A program made the translations under genes and the position numbers. DNA of 38,955 nucleotides from positions 1-38,955 of the forward strand of contig CAIVCR010000063.1 of assembly GCA_903904515.1 (NCBI GenBank), read 5' to 3'. Positions 25,530-33,024 of this stretch are shown here, piece after piece. The notes beneath the pieces are model-generated. The model saw only the letters and a list, made by a program, of their open reading frames with translations. It had not been told where the DNA came from and searched no databases. Each line of letters opens with the position of its first letter. Positions within the stretch are counted from its first letter, which is position 1. The stretch is from an uncultured Bacteroidia bacterium (GTDB taxonomy: Bacteria; Bacteroidota; Bacteroidia; Bacteroidales; Prolixibacteraceae).

Positions 25530-25612
25530 AAGTATTAAGAATAATTTATTGTCGCATATTATTCAATGTGCCGTCAGACTTAAGTAATGAGAACAATATA
25601 ATGTCGCATGTT
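25530..25612. repeat. Two 31-bp direct repeats, 52 bases apart, upstream of the glycosidase operon
   Basis: Similar segments start at 25530 (AAGTATTAAGAATAATTTAT then TGTCGCATATT) and 25582 (AAGTAATGAGAACAATATAA then TGTCGCATGTT). The shared core is AAGTA-n-nGA-AAnAAT-nA-TGTCGCAT. They are 70-150 bases upstream of the ATG at 25460. They could be regulator-binding sites spaced by five helical turns or a copy of an interspersed repeat. Confidence 0.5.
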
Positions 25613-25628
25613 CACTAATAGATCTGTC

Positions 25629-25733
25629 GCCGCTATGCGGCTGGATTTTTTGTATTCCCGCAATTTTACCAAACTTTCGGTGCGATGCGCCTAAACCTCT
25701 AAAGAGCCGTGTAACGGCGTAAGTTTGGTAAAA
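25629..25733. repeat. Structured palindromic repeat (REP-like) with 13-bp terminal inverted repeats
   Basis: TTTTACCAAACTT (25664-25676) and AAGTTTGGTAAAA (25721-25733) are perfect reverse complements enclosing two small hairpins: GGTGC-GAT-GCGCC (25679-25691) and GCCG-TGTAA-CGGC (25706-25718). A third hairpin, GCCGC-TAT-GCGGC, precedes them at 25629-25641 and is followed by a T-rich run. The cruciform shape suggests an interspersed REP-type element. There is no gene within it. Confidence 0.65.
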
Positions 25734-25959
25734 AGGATAATTAGATAAGAATTAGTATCATTTAACAAATTTAATATTATTCATTTGTTATTCAGAAGAT
25801 AATTAAAATTTGGTTAATTTTGAACGTGAGGTGCGTAATGATTTCTTCAAATCGGGACATACCATTGAACCTAAATTGATTTTTAAATGCAGTCAGAAGA
25901 AGGGCCGGATTATTAAATTTCACCCATTTTCTGTTTGCAAACATATATCTATCCAAAGT

Positions 25960-26346
25960 ATGAAGACAAAAAATAGCCGATTAATTTTTTGTATAATTCT
26001 GTTCCTATTGGTTTTCCAGGCTTTCACGTTTGTCACAGCAAGCAATCTGTGTGCTCAAAATAACCGGGCCAGGATTAAGATTGACATTGAAAGGGAGATT
26101 GGGACAATTGACAAAATGATCTATGGAAATTTTGTGGAACATATAGGACGCTGTATTTATGGTGGGTTATATGAACCCGGATCACCCCTTGCTGATACGA
26201 ATGGATTCCGAAAAGATCAGAATTCAGCAGAACATCAATTGGTCAAAACGATAAAGAAAACGCAGAACGTACAAGGCGGAAAATTCACGTATAGTTTTCC
26301 TGCACACTCCTTTAGCCTGATTACGATTCCACTTGGAGAGAAATAA
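25960..26346 (+). pseudogene. GH51 alpha-L-arabinofuranosidase remnant with central deletion
   Basis: From ATG 25960 this encodes only 128 residues. It has a signal peptide (LIFCIILFLLVFQAFTFVTASNLCAQ) and the unmistakable GH51 N-terminus (ARIKIDIEREIGTIDKMIYGNFVEHIGRCIYGGLYEPGSPLADTNGFRKD). This runs after a short unmatched stretch into a GH51-like C-terminal strand (GGKFTYSFPAHSFSLITIPLGEK). Family members are typically about 500-660 residues, so roughly 400-500 residues including the whole catalytic barrel with both glutamates are missing, yet the frame is open across the junction (near 26214-26270). It cannot be an active arabinofuranosidase. Upstream codons back to 25810 are open but probably untranslated. 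Confidence 0.75.
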
Positions 26347-26525
26347 TTCGCCAAAACTAATAACAAAAATACATTATTCACATTATCAAATACTTGAATC
26401 GAATCGGCCTTAAAAGAGATGATCTATTAGCCATTCAAATTTCAAGACCCGCGGGAGCCAGCAAGCCATATTGCATAAAAATATTTTACAATAGTACTGT
26501 TTGTTGAAAAAATATTTACTATAAA

Positions 26526-26557
26526 TTTGACAACGCCTGAATTATTCATTATATTTG
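26526..26557 (+). promoter_or_regulatory. Promoter of the C1 peptidase gene
   Basis: TTTG (26526-26529), a 20-bp spacer and TATATTTG (26550-26557) exactly match the Bacteroidota -33/-7 consensus, 62 bases upstream of the ATG at 26620. Transcription should start near 26564. Nothing else is recognised in the 273-base gap 26347-26619. Confidence 0.75.
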
Positions 26558-26619
26558 CCGGACAAAAAAGTTATATTCCAAAGCACTCCCATATTTTTAA
26601 TTTCTAAAACACTGATAGT

Positions 26620-27648
26620 ATGAAAACTAAAATTTCCGGATTCTTATCTGCGATGACATTCATAGCTTTGATGTTCTATGGATGCAGCAAGAGTGTCGAC
26701 CTGAATACTGACGGGAACCTGCAACTGCCGGACATCATGACCCCCGCCGGTCAGCATGTCTATGGACTGCTACCGATGACGCCGGATCAATACATGAACG
26801 TCCCCCTTTATTCAAGAGAATTATTAGTATCAAAACTAGGTTTAAAAGCGGTAACGCTGGATGCCACCTGGTTGACCATGTGGACTCCAGCCGTCAGAGA
26901 TCAATTGCAAATTGGTTCATGTACAGCATTTTGCGGAGCAGAAACGAACGAGATTCTCTATCACTACAAACCCATTCCTACGGATAAAGTGCTAAGTCCT
27001 GCATTTATTTACTATTGTGAACGGGTGTTGATTCAGAAACAAAAAATAACTGCCGACAATGGTGCCTATATGGTAAATATTCCGCAGGCTTTACAGGCCT
27101 ATGGGGATTGTCTGGAAGGATCTTATCCTTATCCAACAAGCAACAAAACAGTCGCTTACAAGACTGCGCCATCTACGGCAGCTATGACCGAGGCTAAAAC
27201 CTACAAAATTCCTGCAAACGCTGGTTCGAGTATTTACTGGGGAGCAATTGCTGCAACGAACACCGATGCCGGGGTTATTGCAGTTAAAACCCTTTTGTCA
27301 AATAATATTCCTGTAATGATGGGATTCAATGTGGATGATAATACCGCTTACACCTATTTTGAGCGCCTAAGTAAAACCAATTTTACCTATAATCCATTAA
27401 AAGCAGATTTCATTACCCTCGCGACTGGCGTCAAAGTACTTGGCGGACATGCGGTTCCAATTGTTGGTTACGACGATGCATTTACCTACACATCCGCAGC
27501 AGGAGTAACTACTACCGGAGCATTCAAATGCCAGAATTCATGGGGATTGGCATGGGGAAATTCAGGTTTCTTTTATATCCCTTATTCGGTTTTTAAGAGC
27601 ACCAAAATTGTTGCTTTAAACGATGTTTACTTTGCAAAACTAATTTGA
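26620..27648 (+). CDS. C1-family (papain-like) cysteine peptidase lipoprotein
   Basis: A 342-residue lipoprotein with signal and lipobox MKTKISGFLSAMTFIALMFYGC (C22). The papain-fold catalytic set is present: Q95 (oxyanion) and C101 in RDQLQIGSCTAFCGAE, six residues apart as in papain; H277 in GGHAVPIVGYDD; N306 in KCQNSWGLAWGNSGFFYIPY. There is no inhibitory propeptide of eukaryotic type. It is likely surface- or periplasm-anchored and degrades or processes proteins. Its own exact promoter (26526-26557) and a shared bidirectional terminator at 27673-27713 make it a single-gene unit. The physiological substrate is unknown. Confidence 0.88.
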   Translation: MKTKISGFLSAMTFIALMFYGCSKSVDLNTDGNLQLPDIMTPAGQHVYGLLPMTPDQYMNVPLYSRELLVSKLGLKAVTLDATWLTMWTPAVRDQLQIGSCTAFCGAETNEILYHYKPIPTDKVLSPAFIYYCERVLIQKQKITADNGAYMVNIPQALQAYGDCLEGSYPYPTSNKTVAYKTAPSTAAMTEAKTYKIPANAGSSIYWGAIAATNTDAGVIAVKTLLSNNIPVMMGFNVDDNTAYTYFERLSKTNFTYNPLKADFITLATGVKVLGGHAVPIVGYDDAFTYTSAAGVTTTGAFKCQNSWGLAWGNSGFFYIPYSVFKSTKIVALNDVYFAKLI

Positions 27649-27672
27649 CTTGTCTGTTTAAAACATATTCTT

Positions 27673-27713
27673 AAAAAAGATAGCCCCTCAAATACTGAGG
27701 GGCTATCTTTTTT
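27673..27713. terminator. Bidirectional intrinsic terminator
   Basis: A perfect 18-bp inverted repeat AAAAAAGATAGCCCCTCA / TGAGGGGCTATCTTTTTT with a five-base loop AATAC. It has T-runs on both strands and lies between the convergent peptidase (ends 27648) and FISUMP (ends 27734) genes. Confidence 0.95.
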
Positions 27714-27733
27714 AGCGGGTTTAATCAATTGTC

Positions 27734-28435
27734 CTAATTCTTAACACAACGGACGGAATATCCGTTACTCTTTGCTGAGTTATTCCTGAAAACAGCACTC
27801 GAATAATACATTCCCCTAAACCAGGCGGTCGATAAAGTTTCTTCAGTCGAACTCCACCAGTAACCATAATTCCCAAGATAGCTGTAGGTCTCTTTATTGT
27901 ATAAGCTCCCGCCAGGGAGGGCCGTAAACCCGGTTTCATTGGTTGAAGCGGCATTCGGATTTAGCCAGTGTGTTTTCCCTTTCTCCTTAAGTTTGATGGC
28001 CGCTATACTATCGCCTCCAACAAATGTTGTCAGGGTTGCCCACTCCACATCGGATGGAATATGCCATCCGGCAGGTGCCAATCCCCTGTTTTCATTCACT
28101 GCATACCAGTTATACAATGCCCCATAGCTCTTTTTATTGGTTACAGAATCATCATTGTACCAGCAAAATGCTCCCGAAAGTAAAGTTACCCAGGCTGTGT
28201 CCTTAACATTTGGAATCGTGTCGCCATTGCGGTACCGGGTAACTTTTAGATTTTCAGCCATCCACTCCTGGTTTCCGATGACAACTGTTTTATAGATGTT
28301 TCCATCGATGTCCGTCACACTACCTCCGGGTTTTGGGTTAGGAATTGAAACACCCTTCTTTGAGCAACTACCACTAAACAAAAAGAGTACAACCAGTATT
28401 AAGGCTGAAATCAAAATGTTTCTGTCTAATTTCAT
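27734..28435 (-). CDS. FISUMP-domain lipoprotein
   Basis: A 233-residue lipoprotein (signal ISALILVVLFLFSGSC, lipobox C24) with the Fibrobacter succinogenes major paralogous domain. Its marks are VTDIDGNIYKTVVIGNQEWMAENLKVTRYRNGDTIP, YGALYNWYAVNENRGLAPAGWHIPSDVEWATLTTFVGGD, FTALPGGSLYNKETYSYLGNYGYWWSSTE and the terminal NGYSVRCVKN. The domain is a C-type-lectin-like fold, widespread in Bacteroidota surface proteins, probably an adhesion or binding module. No partner gene is visible. It is convergent with the peptidase and shares its terminator. Confidence 0.93.
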   Translation of the reverse strand: MKLDRNILISALILVVLFLFSGSCSKKGVSIPNPKPGGSVTDIDGNIYKTVVIGNQEWMAENLKVTRYRNGDTIPNVKDTAWVTLLSGAFCWYNDDSVTNKKSYGALYNWYAVNENRGLAPAGWHIPSDVEWATLTTFVGGDSIAAIKLKEKGKTHWLNPNAASTNETGFTALPGGSLYNKETYSYLGNYGYWWSSTEETLSTAWFRGMYYSSAVFRNNSAKSNGYSVRCVKN

Positions 28436-28523
28436 CCGCTTCAGTTTTTATTTCTAAAATAACGAAATATTTACACAAAGATCACATCTTTTGGATTCTT
28501 TTAAATTTCATTAACTTAATTAA

Positions 28524-28555
28524 TTTGGTGGTTGCCTTTTGGAGCATTATGTTTG
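28524..28555 (+). promoter_or_regulatory. Exact Bacteroidota promoter with no downstream ORF
   Basis: TTTG (28524-28527), a 20-bp spacer and TATGTTTG (28548-28555) on the plus strand match the -33/-7 consensus exactly. Start of transcription is expected near 28562. The next plus-strand gene is more than 700 bases away behind a terminator, so a small RNA is the natural product. Confidence 0.65.
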
Positions 28556-28561
28556 CAGTGC

Positions 28562-28640
28562 ATTTAATTCATAGGTTTAGGTTTAGTTAGTTAGTTTGGT
28601 TTTAGTAAAAGGATGGAGCCGCCCGGCTCTGTCCTTTTCA
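28562..28640 (+). ncRNA. Candidate small RNA between FISUMP and SRPBCC genes
   Basis: The region runs from the predicted start of the exact promoter at 28524-28555 to the intrinsic terminator at 28607-28638. It is about 79 bases. The 5' half is single-stranded-looking and U/G-rich with repeated GTTTAG/GTTAG words (28575-28605). No ribosome-accessible ORF of useful length is present. I do not recognise it as a named RNA family. The ends are estimates. Confidence 0.5.
28607..28638. terminator. Strong hairpin terminator, probably bidirectional
   Basis: AAAAGGA / TCCTTTT outer stem, one TG/TG mismatch, inner GAGCC / GGCTC stem and GCCC loop. It ends in T-rich DNA on the plus strand and in TTTTACTAAAA on the minus strand. 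It can end both the candidate small RNA and the SRPBCC transcript, whose stop is at 28652. Confidence 0.8.
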
Positions 28641-28651
28641 ATTTTAATCAA

Positions 28652-29089
28652 TCAATGATCGGAGGGTTCAAGGTATTCTTTTAAGGAACCACTCACAATA
28701 CTCTTCCACCCAATCTGAAAATTCTGTTTGGACAGGTCAGCATTATCCTCAGGAAAAGTTTCGAGTCCCAGGTGAACTAATCGAAGCAATATCTCATCCC
28801 CATTACCAGTCAGCTCAAAGACAACCTCCGAAACACCGGGATAGCCATCGTATCGCCACGTGTATGCCAATTTTCGGTCCGGAATAACCTCCATGATTTC
28901 GCACAAGTGCAAATATTGTCTCTCGGGTGTTGGTCCTCCTGAAAATTGAAACTGAAATCCGGGAACAGCCTTAAATTCAGGGAGGTCAAAATACCACAGC
29001 TTCATCTCCTCCTTTCGGGTGATTGCACTCCATATTCTTGAAGCAGGAACCTTAAAGGCTTGCTCAATTACAATTGGCTCTGTATTCAT
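28652..29089 (-). CDS. SRPBCC (AHSA1/START-like) domain protein
   Basis: A 145-residue protein from ATG 29089; the open frame reaches a TTG at 29131, but the ATG fits the domain start (MNTEPIVIEQAFKVPASRIWSAITRKEEMKLWYF). It has the helix-grip fold of the AHSA1/SRPBCC superfamily, with the diagnostic DRKLAYTWRYDGYPGVSEVVFELTGNGDEILLRLVHLGLE and the C-terminal helix FQIGWKSIVSGSLKEYLE. These proteins bind hydrophobic ligands or act as co-chaperone-like factors; the ligand is unknown. No signal peptide, so it is cytoplasmic. It is divergent from the CurA-like gene at 29271. Confidence 0.88.
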   Translation of the reverse strand: MNTEPIVIEQAFKVPASRIWSAITRKEEMKLWYFDLPEFKAVPGFQFQFSGGPTPERQYLHLCEIMEVIPDRKLAYTWRYDGYPGVSEVVFELTGNGDEILLRLVHLGLETFPEDNADLSKQNFQIGWKSIVSGSLKEYLEPSDH

Positions 29090-29270
29090 ATTTCTTATTT
29101 TTAGTATAGTGCTTAAGTTGTCTCTCCCCAATTTGAAGGGAAGATTAAAATTAAACTATAACATTGAGAAATGCCTATTGTTTAAGCGGCCAGTTCAATA
29201 TTTTTACCTTACATGATCCGCAACAATATTGCACAAAAAGTGTTATATGAATTAAAAGCAATTAAAGAAA

Positions 29271-30266
29271 ATGGCAACGCAAATTCTATTGAAATCAAGG
29301 CCAATTGGTCTACCCACACCGGAAAATTTCGAGACCAGGGTAATTGAAATTCCTGGCTTAAAAGCGGGTCAGGTAAGGCTTGCTCCGCATACTTTCTCTG
29401 TGGATCCTTATATGCGGGGACGGATGAACGACGGCCCATCGTATGTCGCACCTTTTCAGGTGGGAGAGGCTATTGGCGGAGGTGGAATCGCCCTGATTTT
29501 AGAGAGTCGGGCTGAAGGATTTAAGGCCGGAAGTTACGTCCTGGGATTTTTGCCCTGGCAGGAGGAAGTTGTCATGGATGCAACCGGGCTTACTATTGTC
29601 GATGAAAACTTTGCACCGTTAGGATATTACCTGGGAATACTGGGTATGCCCGGACTTACCGCATATTTTGGATTACTTGAGATTGGAAAACTGAAACATG
29701 GGGAAACGGTCGTGATCTCAGGAGCCGCCGGTGCTGTAGGAATCGTTGCCGGACAGCTGGCTAAAATTCAGGGCTGTCGCGTGGTCGGAATAGCCGGTGA
29801 TGATGCGAAAGTAAATTATCTGCTGGATGAACTCAACTTTGATGCAGCGATTAATTACAAGACTGTTCCGGACATGGGGGCTGCTATAACAGCGGCCTGT
29901 CCTTCAGGTGTTGACGTTTACTTCGACAATGTAGGTGGGGAAATTTCTGATGCCGTAATTTCACAGATCAACAAGTTTGCCAGGATTATTATTTGCGGAC
30001 AAATCTCACTTTACAACGTCACAACCCAACCGATCGGTCCAAGGATCCAGGGGATATTACTCAAGAAAAGTGCCTTGATGCAGGGGTTCATTGTGAGTAA
30101 TTATACAGAGCGATTTCCGGAAGGTTTTAAAGTCCTTGCCAAATTGGTCGCGAGCGGAAAACTTAAATATACCAGTACTACCTTTCGCGGATTTGATAAA
30201 CTTCCTGAAGCATTTATTGCCCTTTTTGAGGGAAAAAATCTCGGAAAATTAATTGTTGAAGTTTAA
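29271..30266 (+). CDS. NADPH-dependent MDR oxidoreductase, CurA-like
   Basis: A 331-residue zinc-independent medium-chain reductase of the CurA / prostaglandin reductase (LTB4DH) group. The N-terminal catalytic domain carries LAPHTFSVDPYMRGRMND and the C-terminal Rossmann domain VVISGAAGAVGIVAGQLAKIQGCRVVGIAG and VDVYFDNVGGEISDAVISQINKFARIIICGQIS. No structural or catalytic zinc ligands are present. It should reduce alpha,beta-unsaturated ketones or aldehydes with NADPH in the cytoplasm. A possible promoter (TTG 29178-29180, 18 bp, TATTTTTA 29199-29206) precedes it. It lies 100 bases before hemH with no visible functional link. Confidence 0.9.
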   Translation: MATQILLKSRPIGLPTPENFETRVIEIPGLKAGQVRLAPHTFSVDPYMRGRMNDGPSYVAPFQVGEAIGGGGIALILESRAEGFKAGSYVLGFLPWQEEVVMDATGLTIVDENFAPLGYYLGILGMPGLTAYFGLLEIGKLKHGETVVISGAAGAVGIVAGQLAKIQGCRVVGIAGDDAKVNYLLDELNFDAAINYKTVPDMGAAITAACPSGVDVYFDNVGGEISDAVISQINKFARIIICGQISLYNVTTQPIGPRIQGILLKKSALMQGFIVSNYTERFPEGFKVLAKLVASGKLKYTSTTFRGFDKLPEAFIALFEGKNLGKLIVEV

Positions 30267-30366
30267 TATTTTCAAATCCTCATTTTTTTCTAATATTACT
30301 ATCCGGAAACAACCCCTAAAAGCATGTTGCATTTACCGGATTTAAAGTTTTAACCAATAACTCTAA

Positions 30367-31395
30367 ATGGATCAGACAGCAGTTCTTCTTGTCAACCTGG
30401 GCACGCCCGATTCGCCCAAATTATCTGATGTGCGAAAATATCTTTTTCAGTTTCTCAACGATCGCCGGGTTATTGATCTCCCCTGGATCCCCCAGAAAAT
30501 CCTGGTGAATATGATTATTGTCCCTTTCCGGGCTCCGGGTTCGACCAAACTCTATCAGCGCTTGTGGAGCGAAAAGGGGTCACCTCTTTTATATTACTCA
30601 GAGTATGTGGCAACTGAACTTCAGTCCCGGATCGGCGAGCGTTACCGGATATTCAATGCAATGCGTTACGGCAACCCTGATCTGAAGAAGATCCTTAAGG
30701 AGATTGAATCACAGAACTTTAAAAAGCTAATCATCATCCCGCTTTTCCCTCAATATGCCTCTGCGACCACCGGTTCGGTGTACGAACTGATCATGAGACA
30801 GATCAGTAGCTGGCAGACCTTTCCGGAAATTCAGATGGTCAGCAGGTTTCACGACCATCCTGCCTTTGTGAACGCATTTGCGGCGCAAGGGGCGAAATAT
30901 GATGTTTCCAGTTATGATCACGTCTTATTCTCATTTCATGGATTACCCTTACGGCAAATCAATAAACTTCATCCGGGAAAAGACTGTCAGTCGTGTCTTT
31001 GCGCAACGGAAACCATTCCTGAGGGGAAATTGTGCTACAAAGCTGCCTGTTACGAAACGGCCCGGCTAATTGCTGCAAAAATGGGCCTCCCGGTTAAAGA
31101 TTATTCCGTAACTTTCCAGTCGCGATTGAGCAAAAACTGGATGTCCCCATTTACCGATAAAATACTTATTGAAAAGGCAAAATCGGGAACAAAAAGAATA
31201 CTTGTTTTTGCCCCTTCCTTTGTTGCCGATTGCCTCGAAACAAAGGTGGAAATTGAATACGAGTACGGTCATTTGTTTAAAGAACATGGAGGAGAACATC
31301 TGCAAATGGTGGAGAGTCTGAATAACAACCCTGCATGGATCGATGGATTGGAACAGCTGATCAACGAATTAGGACAACAAACAACACTAAACTAA
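30367..31395 (+). CDS. hemH: Ferrochelatase
   Basis: A 342-residue ferrochelatase that inserts Fe(II) into protoporphyrin IX (last step of protoheme synthesis). It opens with AVLLVNLGTPDSPK. The catalytic H191 is in FSFHGLP and the acidic residue E291 in SFVADCLETKVEIEYEY. A cysteine-rich insert (C207, C210, C212, C223, C228 in KDCQSCLCATE...LCYKAACYET) resembles the cysteine sets proposed to bind a [2Fe-2S] cluster in some bacterial ferrochelatases. It is first of the plus-strand heme series and is followed by hemF after 20 bases, so they are probably co-transcribed. Probably membrane-associated or cytoplasmic. Confidence 0.96.
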   Translation: MDQTAVLLVNLGTPDSPKLSDVRKYLFQFLNDRRVIDLPWIPQKILVNMIIVPFRAPGSTKLYQRLWSEKGSPLLYYSEYVATELQSRIGERYRIFNAMRYGNPDLKKILKEIESQNFKKLIIIPLFPQYASATTGSVYELIMRQISSWQTFPEIQMVSRFHDHPAFVNAFAAQGAKYDVSSYDHVLFSFHGLPLRQINKLHPGKDCQSCLCATETIPEGKLCYKAACYETARLIAAKMGLPVKDYSVTFQSRLSKNWMSPFTDKILIEKAKSGTKRILVFAPSFVADCLETKVEIEYEYGHLFKEHGGEHLQMVESLNNNPAWIDGLEQLINELGQQTTLN

Positions 31396-31415
31396 TTCGA
31401 AATTTGCTAAATCAG

Positions 31416-32327
31416 ATGAGCATTAAAGATCAATGGATTAAAACGATACATGAGTTGCAGGACTCAATTTGTGCTTCGCTTGAAAAATGCGACGGCAAGG
31501 GCAAATTTATAGAAGAGAGCTGGCAACGTGACGGAGGCGGAGGCGGTAAAACCCGAGTAATATCCAATGGAGATGTGTTTGAAAAAGGGGGGGTAAACAC
31601 CTCTGTGGTTTATGGAAATGTTTCGGATACCATGCGAAAAGAGCTGGCCATTGATGGCGTTAAATGGTTTGCCTGCGGATTAAGCCTTGTGATTCATCCC
31701 GGGAACCCCTTTTTGCCAACAGTACACTGCAATTACCGCATGTTCGAATTATACAATGACCAGGATGAAGCCACCGACCGTTGGTTTGGTGGCGGCACAG
31801 ATTTAACGCCCTATTACCTTATTGATGAGGATGCCCGTCATTTTCATCGTACTTACAAGGATGTTTGTGACCGCTTTGATCCCGATTTTTATCCTGCTTT
31901 TAAGAACGAATGTGATGAATATTTTGTGAATGAACACCGGAACAGGGAGCGACGTGGCATAGGCGGCATCTTTTACGATCATCAAAAGCCGGACATCGTA
32001 AAAGATGTAAATTTCTGGATCAATTTTTCAAAATCATGCGGTGAGGCCTTCGTAAACGCGTACTTACCTATCGTTGAAAAAAGGAGAAACAGGCCATTTA
32101 CAGAATCAAATAAAGTCTGGCAGGAGATCCGAAGAGGACGATATGTAGAGTTTAATTTACTCCATGACAGGGGAACAATATTTGGATTAAAGACCAATGG
32201 CAGAACCGAAAGTATCCTTATGAGCCTGCCTCCAACGGTAAGATTTGAATATAACCATCAGCCGCAGGCGGGAAGTGATGAGGATAAATTATTGCAGGTT
32301 TGTTTAAAACCTGTTAACTGGATATAA
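31416..32327 (+). CDS. hemF: Oxygen-dependent coproporphyrinogen III oxidase
   Basis: A 303-residue HemF from ATG 31416 (the open frame begins at 31335 inside hemH, but the domain starts at MSIKDQWIKTIHELQ). It converts coproporphyrinogen III to protoporphyrinogen IX with O2. Signatures are SWQRDGGGGGKTRVISNGDVFEKGGVNTS, GLSLVIHPGNPFLPTVHCNYRMFEL, DRWFGGGTDLTPYYL, HFHRTYKDVCDRF, RGIGGIFYDH and FNLLHDRGTIFGLKTNGRTESILMSLPP. All family blocks are intact and length is normal. It starts 20 bases after hemH and is followed 19 bases later by the response regulator. Requirement for O2 implies microaerobic or aerobic heme synthesis. Confidence 0.96.
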   Translation: MSIKDQWIKTIHELQDSICASLEKCDGKGKFIEESWQRDGGGGGKTRVISNGDVFEKGGVNTSVVYGNVSDTMRKELAIDGVKWFACGLSLVIHPGNPFLPTVHCNYRMFELYNDQDEATDRWFGGGTDLTPYYLIDEDARHFHRTYKDVCDRFDPDFYPAFKNECDEYFVNEHRNRERRGIGGIFYDHQKPDIVKDVNFWINFSKSCGEAFVNAYLPIVEKRRNRPFTESNKVWQEIRRGRYVEFNLLHDRGTIFGLKTNGRTESILMSLPPTVRFEYNHQPQAGSDEDKLLQVCLKPVNWI

Positions 32328-32346
32328 AATGATTGAAGCTTAAACC

Positions 32347-33024
32347 ATGAAGATCCTGATTGTTGAGGACGAAAAACCGCTCTCTGATTCGATGGTGGAG
32401 TACCTTGCCGAAGAGGGGCATATGTGCGAAGCGGTCTACAATTATTTTGATGCCGTTGAAAAGATCGGGATGTATCAATACGATTGCATCGTGGTTGATA
32501 TCAATTTGCCCGACGGAAATGGGCTCGACCTGATCAGACTGATCAAAAAACAATCGATAACACTTGGAATTATCATTATATCAGCACTTAACTCACTCGA
32601 AAACCGCATCGAAGGTCTTGAAATCGGGGCAGATCACTACCTCACAAAACCCTTTCATCTGGCTGAGCTTATGGCGCACCTCAAATCGATCAACCGGAGA
32701 ATTAGTTACGGCGGAAACAATCAGATTATTGTCAACGAAATCAGGTTAATTCCCGATGAACATAAGGCATTTGTCCACGAACAGGAAATCATACTGACCA
32801 AAAAAGAATACGAACTTCTGCTGTTTTTTATCTCGAACAAAAACAGGGTAATTACCAAGGCCGGACTTGCAGAATATTTGTGGGGAGATTATATGGATCT
32901 TGCAGATTCGTACGACTTTATCTACACACATATCAAAAATCTCCGCCGAAAATTGCTTAAAAAAGGGTGCGAGGATTACATTAAAACGATTTACGGATTA
33001 GGCTATAAATTTGAACTAAGTTGA
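32347..33024 (+). CDS. OmpR/PhoB-family response regulator
   Basis: A 225-residue two-domain regulator. The receiver (1-115) has the phosphoacceptor D51 in DCIVVDINLPDG, acidic pocket E7/D8 in VEDE, and K101 in LTKPF. The winged-helix output domain (about 130-225) carries LTKKEYELLLFFISNKNRVITKAGLAEYLWGD and YTHIKNLRRKLLKKGCEDYIKTIYGLGYKFELS, typical OmpR features. It lies 19 bases after hemF and overlaps the kinase gene by four bases (TTGA), so it is co-translated with its partner. Placement within the heme genes suggests that iron, heme or oxygen status is the signal, but this is inference. Confidence 0.93.
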   Translation: MKILIVEDEKPLSDSMVEYLAEEGHMCEAVYNYFDAVEKIGMYQYDCIVVDINLPDGNGLDLIRLIKKQSITLGIIIISALNSLENRIEGLEIGADHYLTKPFHLAELMAHLKSINRRISYGGNNQIIVNEIRLIPDEHKAFVHEQEIILTKKEYELLLFFISNKNRVITKAGLAEYLWGDYMDLADSYDFIYTHIKNLRRKLLKKGCEDYIKTIYGLGYKFELS

